In this document: positions 23,796 to 30,985 of the stretch, one piece after another
Layout: every line of letters begins with the position of its first letter
How positions within the stretch are numbered: position 1 is the stretch's first letter
Notes under the pieces: generated by a model
Told to the model about the DNA's origin: nothing
The model's input: the letters and a program-made list of their open reading frames with translations, nothing else
The model's database searches: none
Source: Chryseobacterium joostei
GTDB taxonomy: Bacteria > Bacteroidota > Bacteroidia > Flavobacteriales > Weeksellaceae
Assembly (NCBI RefSeq): GCF_003815775.1
Contig: NZ_CP033926.1
Coordinates: 3,596,001 to 3,660,000 of the forward strand
Length of the DNA: 64,000 nt
Reading direction: 5' to 3'
Program-made: the position numbers and the translations under genes

Positions 23796-26075
23796 ATGAA
23801 AAAGTTTTACATTTTTATCATGCTTTTTCTGTTTGCATTGTTCACGAATGCTCAGATGAAAGTACAGGGTGTACCCCGAAATGATCTTTCAGGGAATAAT
23901 CAGTTAAATACCATTAATAATACAACGACTACGCTCAGTTTTTCTGATGTGCAGTACTGGGTAGGAACAGGTTCCAATCAGGCTGCATTTGTTGTACAGT
24001 GGAATGATAGCAAAAATCCTGATGCCTTGGTATGGGGATTTAAATGGGACGGAAATGCTACCGGAGAAGATATGCTTAAGGCTATTGCAAAGGCAGACCA
24101 TAGGTTTTATACATTATTATATCAGGGGACTCAGTTTGGAACCGCAATAGGAGGGATTGGCTTTGACCTGAACGGACAGAACAGCAGAGCTCTTATTAAA
24201 GGAGGAAATGCTACCTATCCACTATATCCGTTAGATGGTATTGTAAACACTACAGCTTATGATTTTGATGAGTATGTAGCTCAGGATACTAATGATCATT
24301 GGAATGCGGGATGGTATAATGGCTTCTGGTCATACTGGGTAAAAGATCCTACAGATGCAGACTTTGGTTTTTCAGGAGTAGGAGCTACGTCACGTGTGCT
24401 TCAAAATGGTTCATGGGATGTATGGAATTATAGCCCTATGTCAGGATCATTCCCAATTTCTTCTACAATGACACCTGTTTCTCCTTACGTAAGTTCTACA
24501 AACTTTACCAATGGATTCTTTATGGTAAATGAAGAGTGGTACGGACATACAAACGGTTCTGTTAACTTTATTGATAATAACGGACAGATCACTAATCGCG
24601 TTTACAGTAATGCGAATAACAATCATGCTTTCGGAGCCACTACACAATTCGGAACAATCTATGGAGATAAATTTTACTTTGTATCCAAGCAGGCTGCTGA
24701 TGCAGGAGATGCACAATATACACCCGGTGGTAGATTGGTCATTGCCAATGCACAAACCATGCAGAAAATTGCAGGATTCAATGATATCGGAGGTGGAGAT
24801 GGAAGATCTTTTCTGGGAGTGAACGAACACAAGGGGTATATTGGTGCTTCCAATGGAATTTTTTTATTTAATATTGATAATCTGCAGGTGGGAAGCCTCA
24901 TAACCGGAACAGGTGGAGGAAGTCAGTATGCGGGGCAGATTGGGAACATGATCCGTACTTCAAAATATGTTTTTGCAGTGAAGCAGGGTGCAGGTATTTT
25001 AGTGATCGATCCTAATACCGATACTTTAGTAAATACAATTGCTGGGCCTTTTATTTCTATTGCTCAGGCAAAAGATGGAAGCGTTTGGGCAATTCAGAAG
25101 CAGAAATTAGCCAACATCAATCCAGCAACTCTTGCAGTACAATATTATAATATCCCTACTACAACATACTCAGATTCATGGGGCGCTTGGAATGCAGGAA
25201 GCTTTACAGCAAGTAATACAGAAAATACTTTATATTGGATTAAAGGCGGAAGCGGATTTGTTGCAGGAAATCAAATTGTTAAATTTGACGTTACCACAAA
25301 AGGATTTAACGAGGCATTTATTACACTTCCAGGGCAAACAGGAACCTATAAGCAGATTCCTTACGGAGCAGCATTGCGTGTAAATCCATCCACCGGAAAT
25401 CTTATCCTGAATACCACAGAAAGCGGATTTGGTGCCCATTTTCAAAAAAACTGGATCCACACATTTGATGCTACTGGTAATTTGATTAATACCAGAACAC
25501 TGGATGATTATTATTGGTTCCCATCATTAGCAGTATTCCCGGATAATACAGCTCCAACTGTAAGCAATACTTTCCCGACACAGTTAACAGCCTCAAGTGC
25601 GACTTCCATTGATCTGAAAACAATGGTTTCTGACGAAGATAGTTTTGGGTCATCTATTATTAAATCTGTGAAATCAAACAGTAATCCTACAGTTGTTTCT
25701 GCAGAAATTAATGCCAATGAAGAACTGGTAATTACACCAATTACTTCTGGAACAGCTAATATTGTAATTAGTTTCAATTCTAATGGTAAGGTTATTGACA
25801 AAACACTTACAGTAAATAGTAATGCGGCTACTTTAGCAACTGCTGAGGTGAAGAAACTTGAATTTGGTATTTATCCGAATCCGGTTACAGACATCCTTTA
25901 TATCAAAACACAGGAAAAAGTAATCAATATAGCAATATATGATGCTTCCGGTAAATTGGTTAACACACAGTTCAGCAATGGACAAGTAAATGTAAGCATG
26001 TTACCAAAAGGAATGTATATGCTGAAAGCAGTAACTGATAAAGCGGTGTATCAGCAAAAACTAATTAAAAATTAA
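23796..26075 (+). CDS. Secreted DUF5074-like propeller protein with T9SS sorting domain
   Basis: 759 residues. Signal peptide 1-19 (FTNAQ). Residues 40-200 hold a domain with YWVGTGSNQAAFVVQWND and ALVWGFKWDG. From about 200 to 590 a propeller-like region has GFFMVNEEWYGHTNGSVNF, GDKFYFVSKQA, GGRLVIANAQTM and LVIDPNTD (DUF5074-like). An Ig-like segment follows, and residues 680-759 are a type A T9SS sorting domain (FGIYPNPVTDILYI to YQQKLIKN). It is thus exported through the T9SS rather than kept as a lipoprotein. It closes the riboswitch-led B12 operon, 29 bp after the previous gene, and is followed by a strong terminator. A secreted or cell-surface corrinoid binder is the working inference. 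Confidence 0.8.
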   Translation: MKKFYIFIMLFLFALFTNAQMKVQGVPRNDLSGNNQLNTINNTTTTLSFSDVQYWVGTGSNQAAFVVQWNDSKNPDALVWGFKWDGNATGEDMLKAIAKADHRFYTLLYQGTQFGTAIGGIGFDLNGQNSRALIKGGNATYPLYPLDGIVNTTAYDFDEYVAQDTNDHWNAGWYNGFWSYWVKDPTDADFGFSGVGATSRVLQNGSWDVWNYSPMSGSFPISSTMTPVSPYVSSTNFTNGFFMVNEEWYGHTNGSVNFIDNNGQITNRVYSNANNNHAFGATTQFGTIYGDKFYFVSKQAADAGDAQYTPGGRLVIANAQTMQKIAGFNDIGGGDGRSFLGVNEHKGYIGASNGIFLFNIDNLQVGSLITGTGGGSQYAGQIGNMIRTSKYVFAVKQGAGILVIDPNTDTLVNTIAGPFISIAQAKDGSVWAIQKQKLANINPATLAVQYYNIPTTTYSDSWGAWNAGSFTASNTENTLYWIKGGSGFVAGNQIVKFDVTTKGFNEAFITLPGQTGTYKQIPYGAALRVNPSTGNLILNTTESGFGAHFQKNWIHTFDATGNLINTRTLDDYYWFPSLAVFPDNTAPTVSNTFPTQLTASSATSIDLKTMVSDEDSFGSSIIKSVKSNSNPTVVSAEINANEELVITPITSGTANIVISFNSNGKVIDKTLTVNSNAATLATAEVKKLEFGIYPNPVTDILYIKTQEKVINIAIYDASGKLVNTQFSNGQVNVSMLPKGMYMLKAVTDKAVYQQKLIKN

Positions 26076-26102
26076 TTTTAGCATAGCTAATTTTGTTTCA
26101 TT

Positions 26103-26136
26103 TAGCCCTGGCCAATTTTGGCCGGGGCTTTTTTAT
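26103..26136 (+). terminator. Terminator of the B12 uptake operon
   Basis: AGCCCTGGCC and GGCCGGGGCT form a 10-bp stem around AATTTT, followed by TTTTTT. It closes the plus-strand operon starting at the cobalamin riboswitch. Confidence 0.88.
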
Positions 26137-26297
26137 AAAATAATAATTAATCAACAATATGATGTAGAGTAATCTTATTTAATCAAGAGTAATTTATATA
26201 ACAATGCTTAATTATTATATCCCTTTTAATCAGTATAAATAAAGAACTATTGAGAAGTAAATTATCATCAAGCTTGTCTGATGTAGGTATAAAATAA

Positions 26298-26335
26298 AAA
26301 CGGCTGACTTAAAAAAGCCAGCCGTTTCCAGGGTT
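26298..26335 (-). terminator. Terminator of the 26343-27122 gene
   Basis: On the minus strand AAACGGCTGGC and GTCAGCCGTTT flank a short loop and are followed by T residues, directly after the stop codon. Confidence 0.8.
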
Positions 26336-26342
26336 TAAAATT

Positions 26343-27122
26343 TTATTTAATCAAGATCTTCTTAGAATAAGTTTCTCCTTTCTTGGTCTGAACGGTCATG
26401 ATGTAGATGCCTTCAGGCTGGTTGGTTTGAAAAGTGTTTGAATTCAGCTTAGTACGGAATACTTCTTTTCCTGAAGTATTAACAAGGGTAACCTCCGAAC
26501 CTTCCAGTGGAAGATTTTTATCAAGAGTGACCTGTCCGTTTTGGCTGTGGGCACGTAAGCTGATAAATGGATCCTTATATTGGTATCCATAGTATACTCT
26601 AAGTTCACCTCCTAAATTAAGTAAACCGGAATTCACATTTATTTTAATTCGGTCATAAGGCTTGTTCATCGTAAGTTCAATCTCACCTTTGCTTGGATCT
26701 GTGTCTCCTAGCTTAAGAATGTCATTGCTTAGATTTTGGTAATCATTATTTGAAACTTCTCCATTAAATGTTTCAATAGATACACCTCCCAATACTTGTG
26801 CAGATAAAGGAGTTCCATTTGACCCGATACCTATTACCAGCTTATTGGTATAAGCACTATTTGGGAAAATTAAGGTTTGTTCAGTACGGGCTAGCAAGCC
26901 TATTGAAACCTGCAGAACAGAATAATCATTCTCATTGCTTCCTACAGCATTTTGAGGATTTACTACGCCACAGCCTATGCAGATACCAAGAACTTGATTC
27001 GTCTGGCTGCTGGCATAATACTTTACAATCTGTGCAAAAGACATGGAGTTCATTAAGAACAAAAATAGGGCTGACATCGCTGCTTTTATAGCATGCTGTC
27101 TCACTAATAAATTGGTTTTCAT
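26343..27122 (-). CDS. Secreted T9SS cargo protein, paralogue A
   Basis: 259 residues. A signal peptide ends FAQ at about residue 31. The body starts with GICIGCGVVNPQNAVGSNENDYS, a motif with two Cys that recurs in Flavobacteriia secreted proteins (CxGCxVxNPxNAxG), then a beta-rich discoidin/jelly-roll-like domain. The last 75 residues are a type A T9SS sorting domain (QVTLDKNLPLEGSEVTLVN, EGIYIMTVQTKKGETYSKK). It is the neighbour and close paralogue of the gene at 27341, on the same strand, with separate terminators, so each is probably its own transcript. Function unknown; surface exposure or adhesion is a guess. Confidence 0.8.
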   Translation of the reverse strand: MKTNLLVRQHAIKAAMSALFLFLMNSMSFAQIVKYYASSQTNQVLGICIGCGVVNPQNAVGSNENDYSVLQVSIGLLARTEQTLIFPNSAYTNKLVIGIGSNGTPLSAQVLGGVSIETFNGEVSNNDYQNLSNDILKLGDTDPSKGEIELTMNKPYDRIKINVNSGLLNLGGELRVYYGYQYKDPFISLRAHSQNGQVTLDKNLPLEGSEVTLVNTSGKEVFRTKLNSNTFQTNQPEGIYIMTVQTKKGETYSKKILIK

Positions 27123-27292
27123 ATGTTGATATTTTAAGATTTTTAGTTTTTTGTAAATTTACATATAAAATGATTATGTTGATTATTTTATTTCTATTTT
27201 TTGTGATTTATTAATATTTGGTTTTTATAACTATAATTTTTTGAATTAGAAATAATATGTTTTATAATTTGATTTTCCCTGTGATTAAGCAT

Positions 27293-27331
27293 AAAAAAAA
27301 CGGCAGCCTTATAAAGATTGCCGTTTTTGTT
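27293..27331 (-). terminator. Terminator of the 27341-28114 gene
   Basis: Minus-strand hairpin AAACGGCAATC / GGCTGCCGTTT followed by eight T. The gap to 27122 otherwise holds only AT-rich upstream sequence of the next gene. Confidence 0.8.
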
Positions 27332-27340
27332 TTCTGAGAA

Positions 27341-28114
27341 TTATTTAATAATAATTTTTTTAGAATATGTTTTTCCTTCCTTGGTCTGAACGGTCATGAA
27401 GTAAACCCCTTCAGGCTGATTAGATTCAAAGGTTTTGGATCTTAATTTGGAACGATGCACTTCTTTTCCTGAAGTATTCGTTAAAGCAATTTCTGCCCCT
27501 TCTAATGAAATATTGGCATCAAGAGTAACCTGTCCGTTCTGGCTGTGTGCCATTATGCTAATCAATGGATCCTGATAGGCATAATAAATTCTGAATCCAC
27601 CACCAAGGCTTAGTACTCCTCCTGTTAAGCCTATTCTTATTCCATCATAAGGTTTGGCCGGCTTGAATTCTACCGTACCTCTGTTTGGGGTAGCTCCTAG
27701 CTTAAGGAGACTTATGTCTATCGTTCTACGGTCTTCGTTAGAAGTACCTCCATTCATTGTTTCAAGAGTAACACCACTTAAAAGCTGTACAGATAATGGA
27801 ATATTGTCTGTTCCGATTCCTACAACCAATCTTGTATCCGATCTAAGATCGGGAAAAATTAAAGTCTGCTGGATTCCTCCTAATAGAGCTGTTCCCAGTA
27901 CCATTGTAGAATAATCATCTTCGTTACCCCCAATGGCATTGAGCGGGTTGTCTACACGGCATCCCAGACATGCTACTCCAAATACGCCTGAGCTTTGAGC
28001 GTGAGCGTAAATTCTATCTTGTCCAAATGATAAAGCTTGCATTGAAAATAAAAATAAAGTGACTAACGCAGCTTTAAAAGAGGAGAAATTTCCCAAAAGT
28101 AAATTAAATTTCAT
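27341..28114 (-). CDS. Secreted T9SS cargo protein, paralogue B
   Basis: 257 residues with a signal peptide ending SFGQ near residue 32. It carries the same plan as the gene at 26343: GVACLGCRVDNPLNAIGGNEDDYS at the N-terminus of the mature protein, a beta-rich domain with QTLIFPDLRSDTRLVVGIG, and a type A T9SS sorting domain (QVTLDANISLEGAEIALTN to EGKTYSKKIIIK). The two proteins align along their whole length, so they arose by tandem duplication. A -7 element (TAAATTTG, minus strand, 28146-28153) lies upstream. Function unknown. Expression from separate promoters allows the copies to be used under different conditions, which is inference. Confidence 0.8.
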   Translation of the reverse strand: MKFNLLLGNFSSFKAALVTLFLFSMQALSFGQDRIYAHAQSSGVFGVACLGCRVDNPLNAIGGNEDDYSTMVLGTALLGGIQQTLIFPDLRSDTRLVVGIGTDNIPLSVQLLSGVTLETMNGGTSNEDRRTIDISLLKLGATPNRGTVEFKPAKPYDGIRIGLTGGVLSLGGGFRIYYAYQDPLISIMAHSQNGQVTLDANISLEGAEIALTNTSGKEVHRSKLRSKTFESNQPEGVYFMTVQTKEGKTYSKKIIIK

Positions 28115-28443
28115 GTTATTTATTTTTTTAATGAATAGTTTTATTCAAATTTAAGCATTTAACGGAAGAGTAAGAAATAATATTTCCATTTGTGGTGATT
28201 TTTAAGGTGGAATTAATATTGCTGAATAAAATGGTTTGAAACCTAATGTAAAGGTTAAAGATTATTGTGGAGAATAAAGGAATTGATTATCGGTGGTTTG
28301 CTAGGGAAGTATTTGTCCGGGTATTTCAAAGTATAAAGGATATCCGATAAAGGGAGTAGTAAAAGTGAGGTTGTATATCTTTATAAAAGATCAATGATGA
28401 TGAAGCTTTGTATGAAAAAGATAAATAGAGGAGGGTATAGAAA
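28115..28443. other. Non-coding gap upstream of paralogue B
   Basis: About 330 bp without a convincing ORF. It holds the minus-strand -7 element TAAATTTG (28146-28153) of the T9SS gene and otherwise AT-rich sequence. I see no repeat or RNA gene in it. Confidence 0.5.
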
Positions 28444-28475
28444 CAAAAAAAAGGATTTCCGAAAAAATCCTTTTT
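28444..28475 (-). terminator. Terminator of the tRNA-Glu cluster
   Basis: Minus strand AAAAAGGATT / AATCCTTTTTTTT hairpin directly after the last tRNA-Glu gene. Confidence 0.8.
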
Positions 28476-28476
28476 G

Positions 28477-28548
28477 TAGCCCGTAGGGGAATCGAACCCC
28501 TCTTACCAGAATGAAAATCTGAGGTCCTAACCGATAGACGAACGGGCC
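28477..28548 (-). tRNA. tRNA-Glu (TTC), copy 1
   Basis: A 72-nt cloverleaf on the minus strand starting GGCCCGT and ending ACGGGCTA, with GGTTCGATTCC in the T arm and anticodon TTC in loop TTTTCAT. The CCA is not encoded. Identical to copies 2 and 3. Confidence 0.97.
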
Positions 28549-28614
28549 CTCTATCTTCCATTACCGAGGTAATGTGTTAGTTTTTGTTTTTATAAGTATC
28601 AACTCTTAATCTTG

Positions 28615-28686
28615 TAGCCCGTAGGGGAATCGAACCCCTCTTACCAGAATGAAAATCTGAGGTCCTAACCGATAGACGAACGGGCC
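28615..28686 (-). tRNA. tRNA-Glu (TTC), copy 2
   Basis: Base-for-base identical to copy 1; anticodon TTC; no encoded CCA. The 66-bp spacer to copy 1 contains a small ATTACC/GGTAAT hairpin. Confidence 0.97.
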
Positions 28687-28732
28687 GGTTAGATTTTTTA
28701 TTTAAAATAATAGCTTTTCTACTTTTTCTTTA

Positions 28733-28764
28733 AAAAACCACTGATGTTATACAGTGGTTTTTAA
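28733..28764 (-). terminator. Hairpin between tRNA-Glu copies 3 and 2
   Basis: AAAAACCACTG / CAGTGGTTTTTTA inverted repeat; terminator-like on either strand. It may act as an attenuator or as a processing site between tRNA genes. Confidence 0.55.
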
Positions 28765-28773
28765 AGATTTAAG

Positions 28774-28845
28774 TAGCCCGTAGGGGAATCGAACCCCTCT
28801 TACCAGAATGAAAATCTGAGGTCCTAACCGATAGACGAACGGGCC
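28774..28845 (-). tRNA. tRNA-Glu (TTC), copy 3
   Basis: Identical to copies 1 and 2; anticodon TTC. Its 5' end is only 10 bp from the rpsT stop codon, so it is probably cut from the rpsT transcript. Confidence 0.97.
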
Positions 28846-28855
28846 AGCTATATTT

Positions 28856-29110
28856 TTACGCTAATTTATTAACGTGCTTTGTTAATTTGCTTTTTAAGTT
28901 AGCTGCTTTGTTTTTGTGGATAATATTTTTCTTAGCTAATTTATCCAATAAAGCGATAACTTTTGGCAACTGTTCTGTAGCTGCAGCTTTGTTCTCCTCA
29001 TTTCTTAAGGTCTTCAATGCTGTTCTAGCAGTCTTGTGATAATATCTGTTACGAAGTCTTCTAGTTTCGTTTTGTCTAATTCTCTTTAGAGCTGATTTAT
29101 GATTTGCCAT
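28856..29110 (-). CDS. rpsT: 30S ribosomal protein S20
   Basis: 84 residues from the ATG at 29110; the frame is open 7 codons further, but S20 proteins begin [15 protein letters not shown], which fixes the start. It is a basic, helical protein that binds 16S rRNA early in 30S assembly. Basic motifs [19 protein letters not shown] and [19 protein letters not shown] are typical of the family, and the length is normal. It reads towards three tRNA-Glu genes on the same strand, the first 10 bp after its stop, and has a good promoter at 29129-29159, so rpsT and the tRNAs probably share a transcript. Confidence 0.97.
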   Translation of the reverse strand: MANHKSALKRIRQNETRRLRNRYYHKTARTALKTLRNEENKAAATEQLPKVIALLDKLAKKNIIHKNKAANLKSKLTKHVNKLA

Positions 29111-29128
29111 ATCGTTTAAATGTGAGTG

Positions 29129-29159
29129 CAAAACTATAAACTTTTTCTTTAACTACCAA
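29129..29159 (-). promoter_or_regulatory. Promoter of rpsT (and probably the tRNA-Glu genes)
   Basis: Minus strand TTG, 20-bp spacer, then TAGTTTTG, matching the flavobacterial TTG / TAnnTTTG pair; about 18 bp before the start codon. Confidence 0.7.
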
Positions 29160-29176
29160 ATTTATTTTGAAAATTT

Positions 29177-29497
29177 TTAATTTTCTTCTGAAAGGTACTT
29201 TCTAAGCTTATCTATTGCTTGTTCTATTTTTAAATTTTCCTGTTCTTTTTCTATTTTTTTGATCGTATTTCCAAGCATGATCAGTGCGTTGTTCCATTCC
29301 CCAGTTGTATTGGTGAAAGTGAGTTCGTCTATTGTTACTTCAAAAGCAACCCTTTCTCCAGTCCTGTAAAGTCTGAAACTTATTTTATCATCCCTGCCTG
29401 TAATCCCTTCTTCATTGATTTGTAAATCGTAACTTTTTGGGTTAGAGTGGACTTTTTTAAAAAGCAATTTTGCTTCTTGTATTTTTAAATCCGGCAT
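29177..29497 (-). CDS. Conserved small protein of unknown function
   Basis: 106 residues, no signal peptide or membrane segment, so probably cytoplasmic. The first two thirds look like a small alpha/beta fold (KSYDLQINEEGITGRDDKISFRLYRTGERVAFEVTIDELTFTN), and the C-terminal 40 residues are a charged helix (KKIEKEQENLKIEQAIDKLRKYL). I do not recognise the family. It lies between the divergent tRNA-Glu copy 4 (upstream, same strand, 14 bp) and rpsT. Codon use is ordinary for the region. The clear start at 29497 and its compact neighbours support a real gene. Confidence 0.6.
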   Translation of the reverse strand: MPDLKIQEAKLLFKKVHSNPKSYDLQINEEGITGRDDKISFRLYRTGERVAFEVTIDELTFTNTTGEWNNALIMLGNTIKKIEKEQENLKIEQAIDKLRKYLSEEN

Positions 29498-29511
29498 GAT
29501 ATCAAATTTGG

Positions 29512-29583
29512 TAGCCTATAGGGGAATCGAACCCCTGTTGCAAGAATGAAAATCTTGAGTCCTTACCACTAGACGAATAGGCC
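29512..29583 (-). tRNA. tRNA-Glu (TTC), divergent copy 4
   Basis: 72-nt minus-strand cloverleaf starting GGCCTATTCGTC and ending TATAGGCTA, anticodon TTC in loop TTTTCAT. It shares the T arm with copies 1-3 but differs in the acceptor, D and anticodon stems, so it is a distinct isoform. Confidence 0.95.
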
Positions 29584-29642
29584 AAATTTTGAGGTTGCAA
29601 AAGTAATAATTAACTTTTAAACCTCAAAATTATTTTTTTAAA

Positions 29643-30932
29643 TTATTTATATACTTTTTGTATCACTGTGTTTTTGATGCCCTTAGCTTCAACTTCTTTT
29701 TGAAGCTTTACAGCATCTTCCAACGTATATACCTTTCCGTAGGTGTAATAGAAAACCCCATTGTCTTTTTCTCTTTCCACATCTTTCAGGTTTTGAAGGA
29801 TGTATGAATTTCCGTTTAATTTTTCACCAGTGTATACTTCGAGGGTATAATAACCCATGCTTATTTTTTGGTTTGGCATGAACCCTACTGCAAAGGCATT
29901 TCTAAATCCGGCGTCTTTGGCGCTTTTTAGATTAATGTCTTTTACAGAAGCCATATTGGTTACCGCGTAGTAATACTTGTATTGTCCGTTTTCCTTAAGG
30001 GTTAGAATATAGCTTAATCCTTTCAGGGCAGGGTCATTCTCGTTATATTTAGTAGGAGAACTCATCAATAGTATTCTGAAATCATTTTTCAGCGGAGTTT
30101 CAGCCGGTTTTTCCGGTTCTTGTTTTCTGGAGGTAAAAGATGACCCTCCGGATTTTCTGTCAACCGCTTTTTTATAATCAATGATGGCATTGTAAATACT
30201 TTCTGCTATTTCACTCTGGCCTTTTTCGGAAGCTATATAGTGACTTTCCTCCGGGTGATTAATAAAACCAGTTTCTATCAGTACAGATGGCATGGCATTC
30301 ATACGTAGAACGTGAAGGTTCTTTTGAAATACCCCTCTTGAAGATCTTTTGTCCTTATTCACAAAATTATCCTCTACCAATCCTCCCAAAAGAAGACTGG
30401 ACTCAAGATATTTACTTTGTTGAAGCTTTAATGCAATGAGAGACTCCGGAGATTCAGGATTGTAGGATCCGAAGATCTGCTTATCCTTTTCATCCAGAAA
30501 GATCACGTCATTTTCTCTTTTTGCAACCTCAAGATTTTCGTTGTTTTGGTTAGGTCCCTGTACATAAGTTTCTGTTCCATAGGCTGTAGGTCTCGCTGAA
30601 GAGTTACAGTGAATGGATACAAATAAATCGGCCTTACTTCTGTTGGCAAGATTGGTTCTGTCTGAGAGAGACGGGTATTCATCTATCTTACGGGTATAGA
30701 TAACCTTGAAGTCCCTGTTTTTTTCAAGCATTGCCCCCACCTTTAGGGTAATGGCAAGCGTAATGTCTTTTTCTGCTATTCTTCCAATGTCCGAATAGGA
30801 CCTGTTAGCCCCATGATCACTTCCTCCATGTCCGGCATCCAAAACGATTGTAAATTTCTTTTGAGAGAAAAAAAAGTTACTCATTAGAATAAGGAGAAAT
30901 GATAAAATTATTTTAAAATTTTGTTTGTGCAT
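29643..30932 (-). CDS. N-acetylmuramoyl-L-alanine amidase (AmiC-type, Amidase_3)
   Basis: 429 residues with a signal peptide ending FFFSQ near residue 24. The zinc amidase domain covers about 28-250: VLDAGHGGSDHGA (first His ligand), EKDITLAI (Glu ligand), SIHCNSS (second His) and VLIETGFINHPEE (catalytic Glu). It cleaves the amide between MurNAc and the peptide stem during cell separation. A Ser/Pro-rich linker leads to a C-terminal part with two SPOR-like halves (YYTLEVYTGEKLNGNSYILQNL; YTYGKVYTLEDAVKLQKEVE) that probably bind peptidoglycan. It is transcribed divergently from lptD, a common arrangement in Flavobacteriia. The 53-bp gap must hold both promoters. Confidence 0.93.
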   Translation of the reverse strand: MHKQNFKIILSFLLILMSNFFFSQKKFTIVLDAGHGGSDHGANRSYSDIGRIAEKDITLAITLKVGAMLEKNRDFKVIYTRKIDEYPSLSDRTNLANRSKADLFVSIHCNSSARPTAYGTETYVQGPNQNNENLEVAKRENDVIFLDEKDKQIFGSYNPESPESLIALKLQQSKYLESSLLLGGLVEDNFVNKDKRSSRGVFQKNLHVLRMNAMPSVLIETGFINHPEESHYIASEKGQSEIAESIYNAIIDYKKAVDRKSGGSSFTSRKQEPEKPAETPLKNDFRILLMSSPTKYNENDPALKGLSYILTLKENGQYKYYYAVTNMASVKDINLKSAKDAGFRNAFAVGFMPNQKISMGYYTLEVYTGEKLNGNSYILQNLKDVEREKDNGVFYYTYGKVYTLEDAVKLQKEVEAKGIKNTVIQKVYK

Positions 30933-30985
30933 CTTACAGTTATAAAAATTATATTAATTTTGGGCCTTAATTATATATAATAAAA

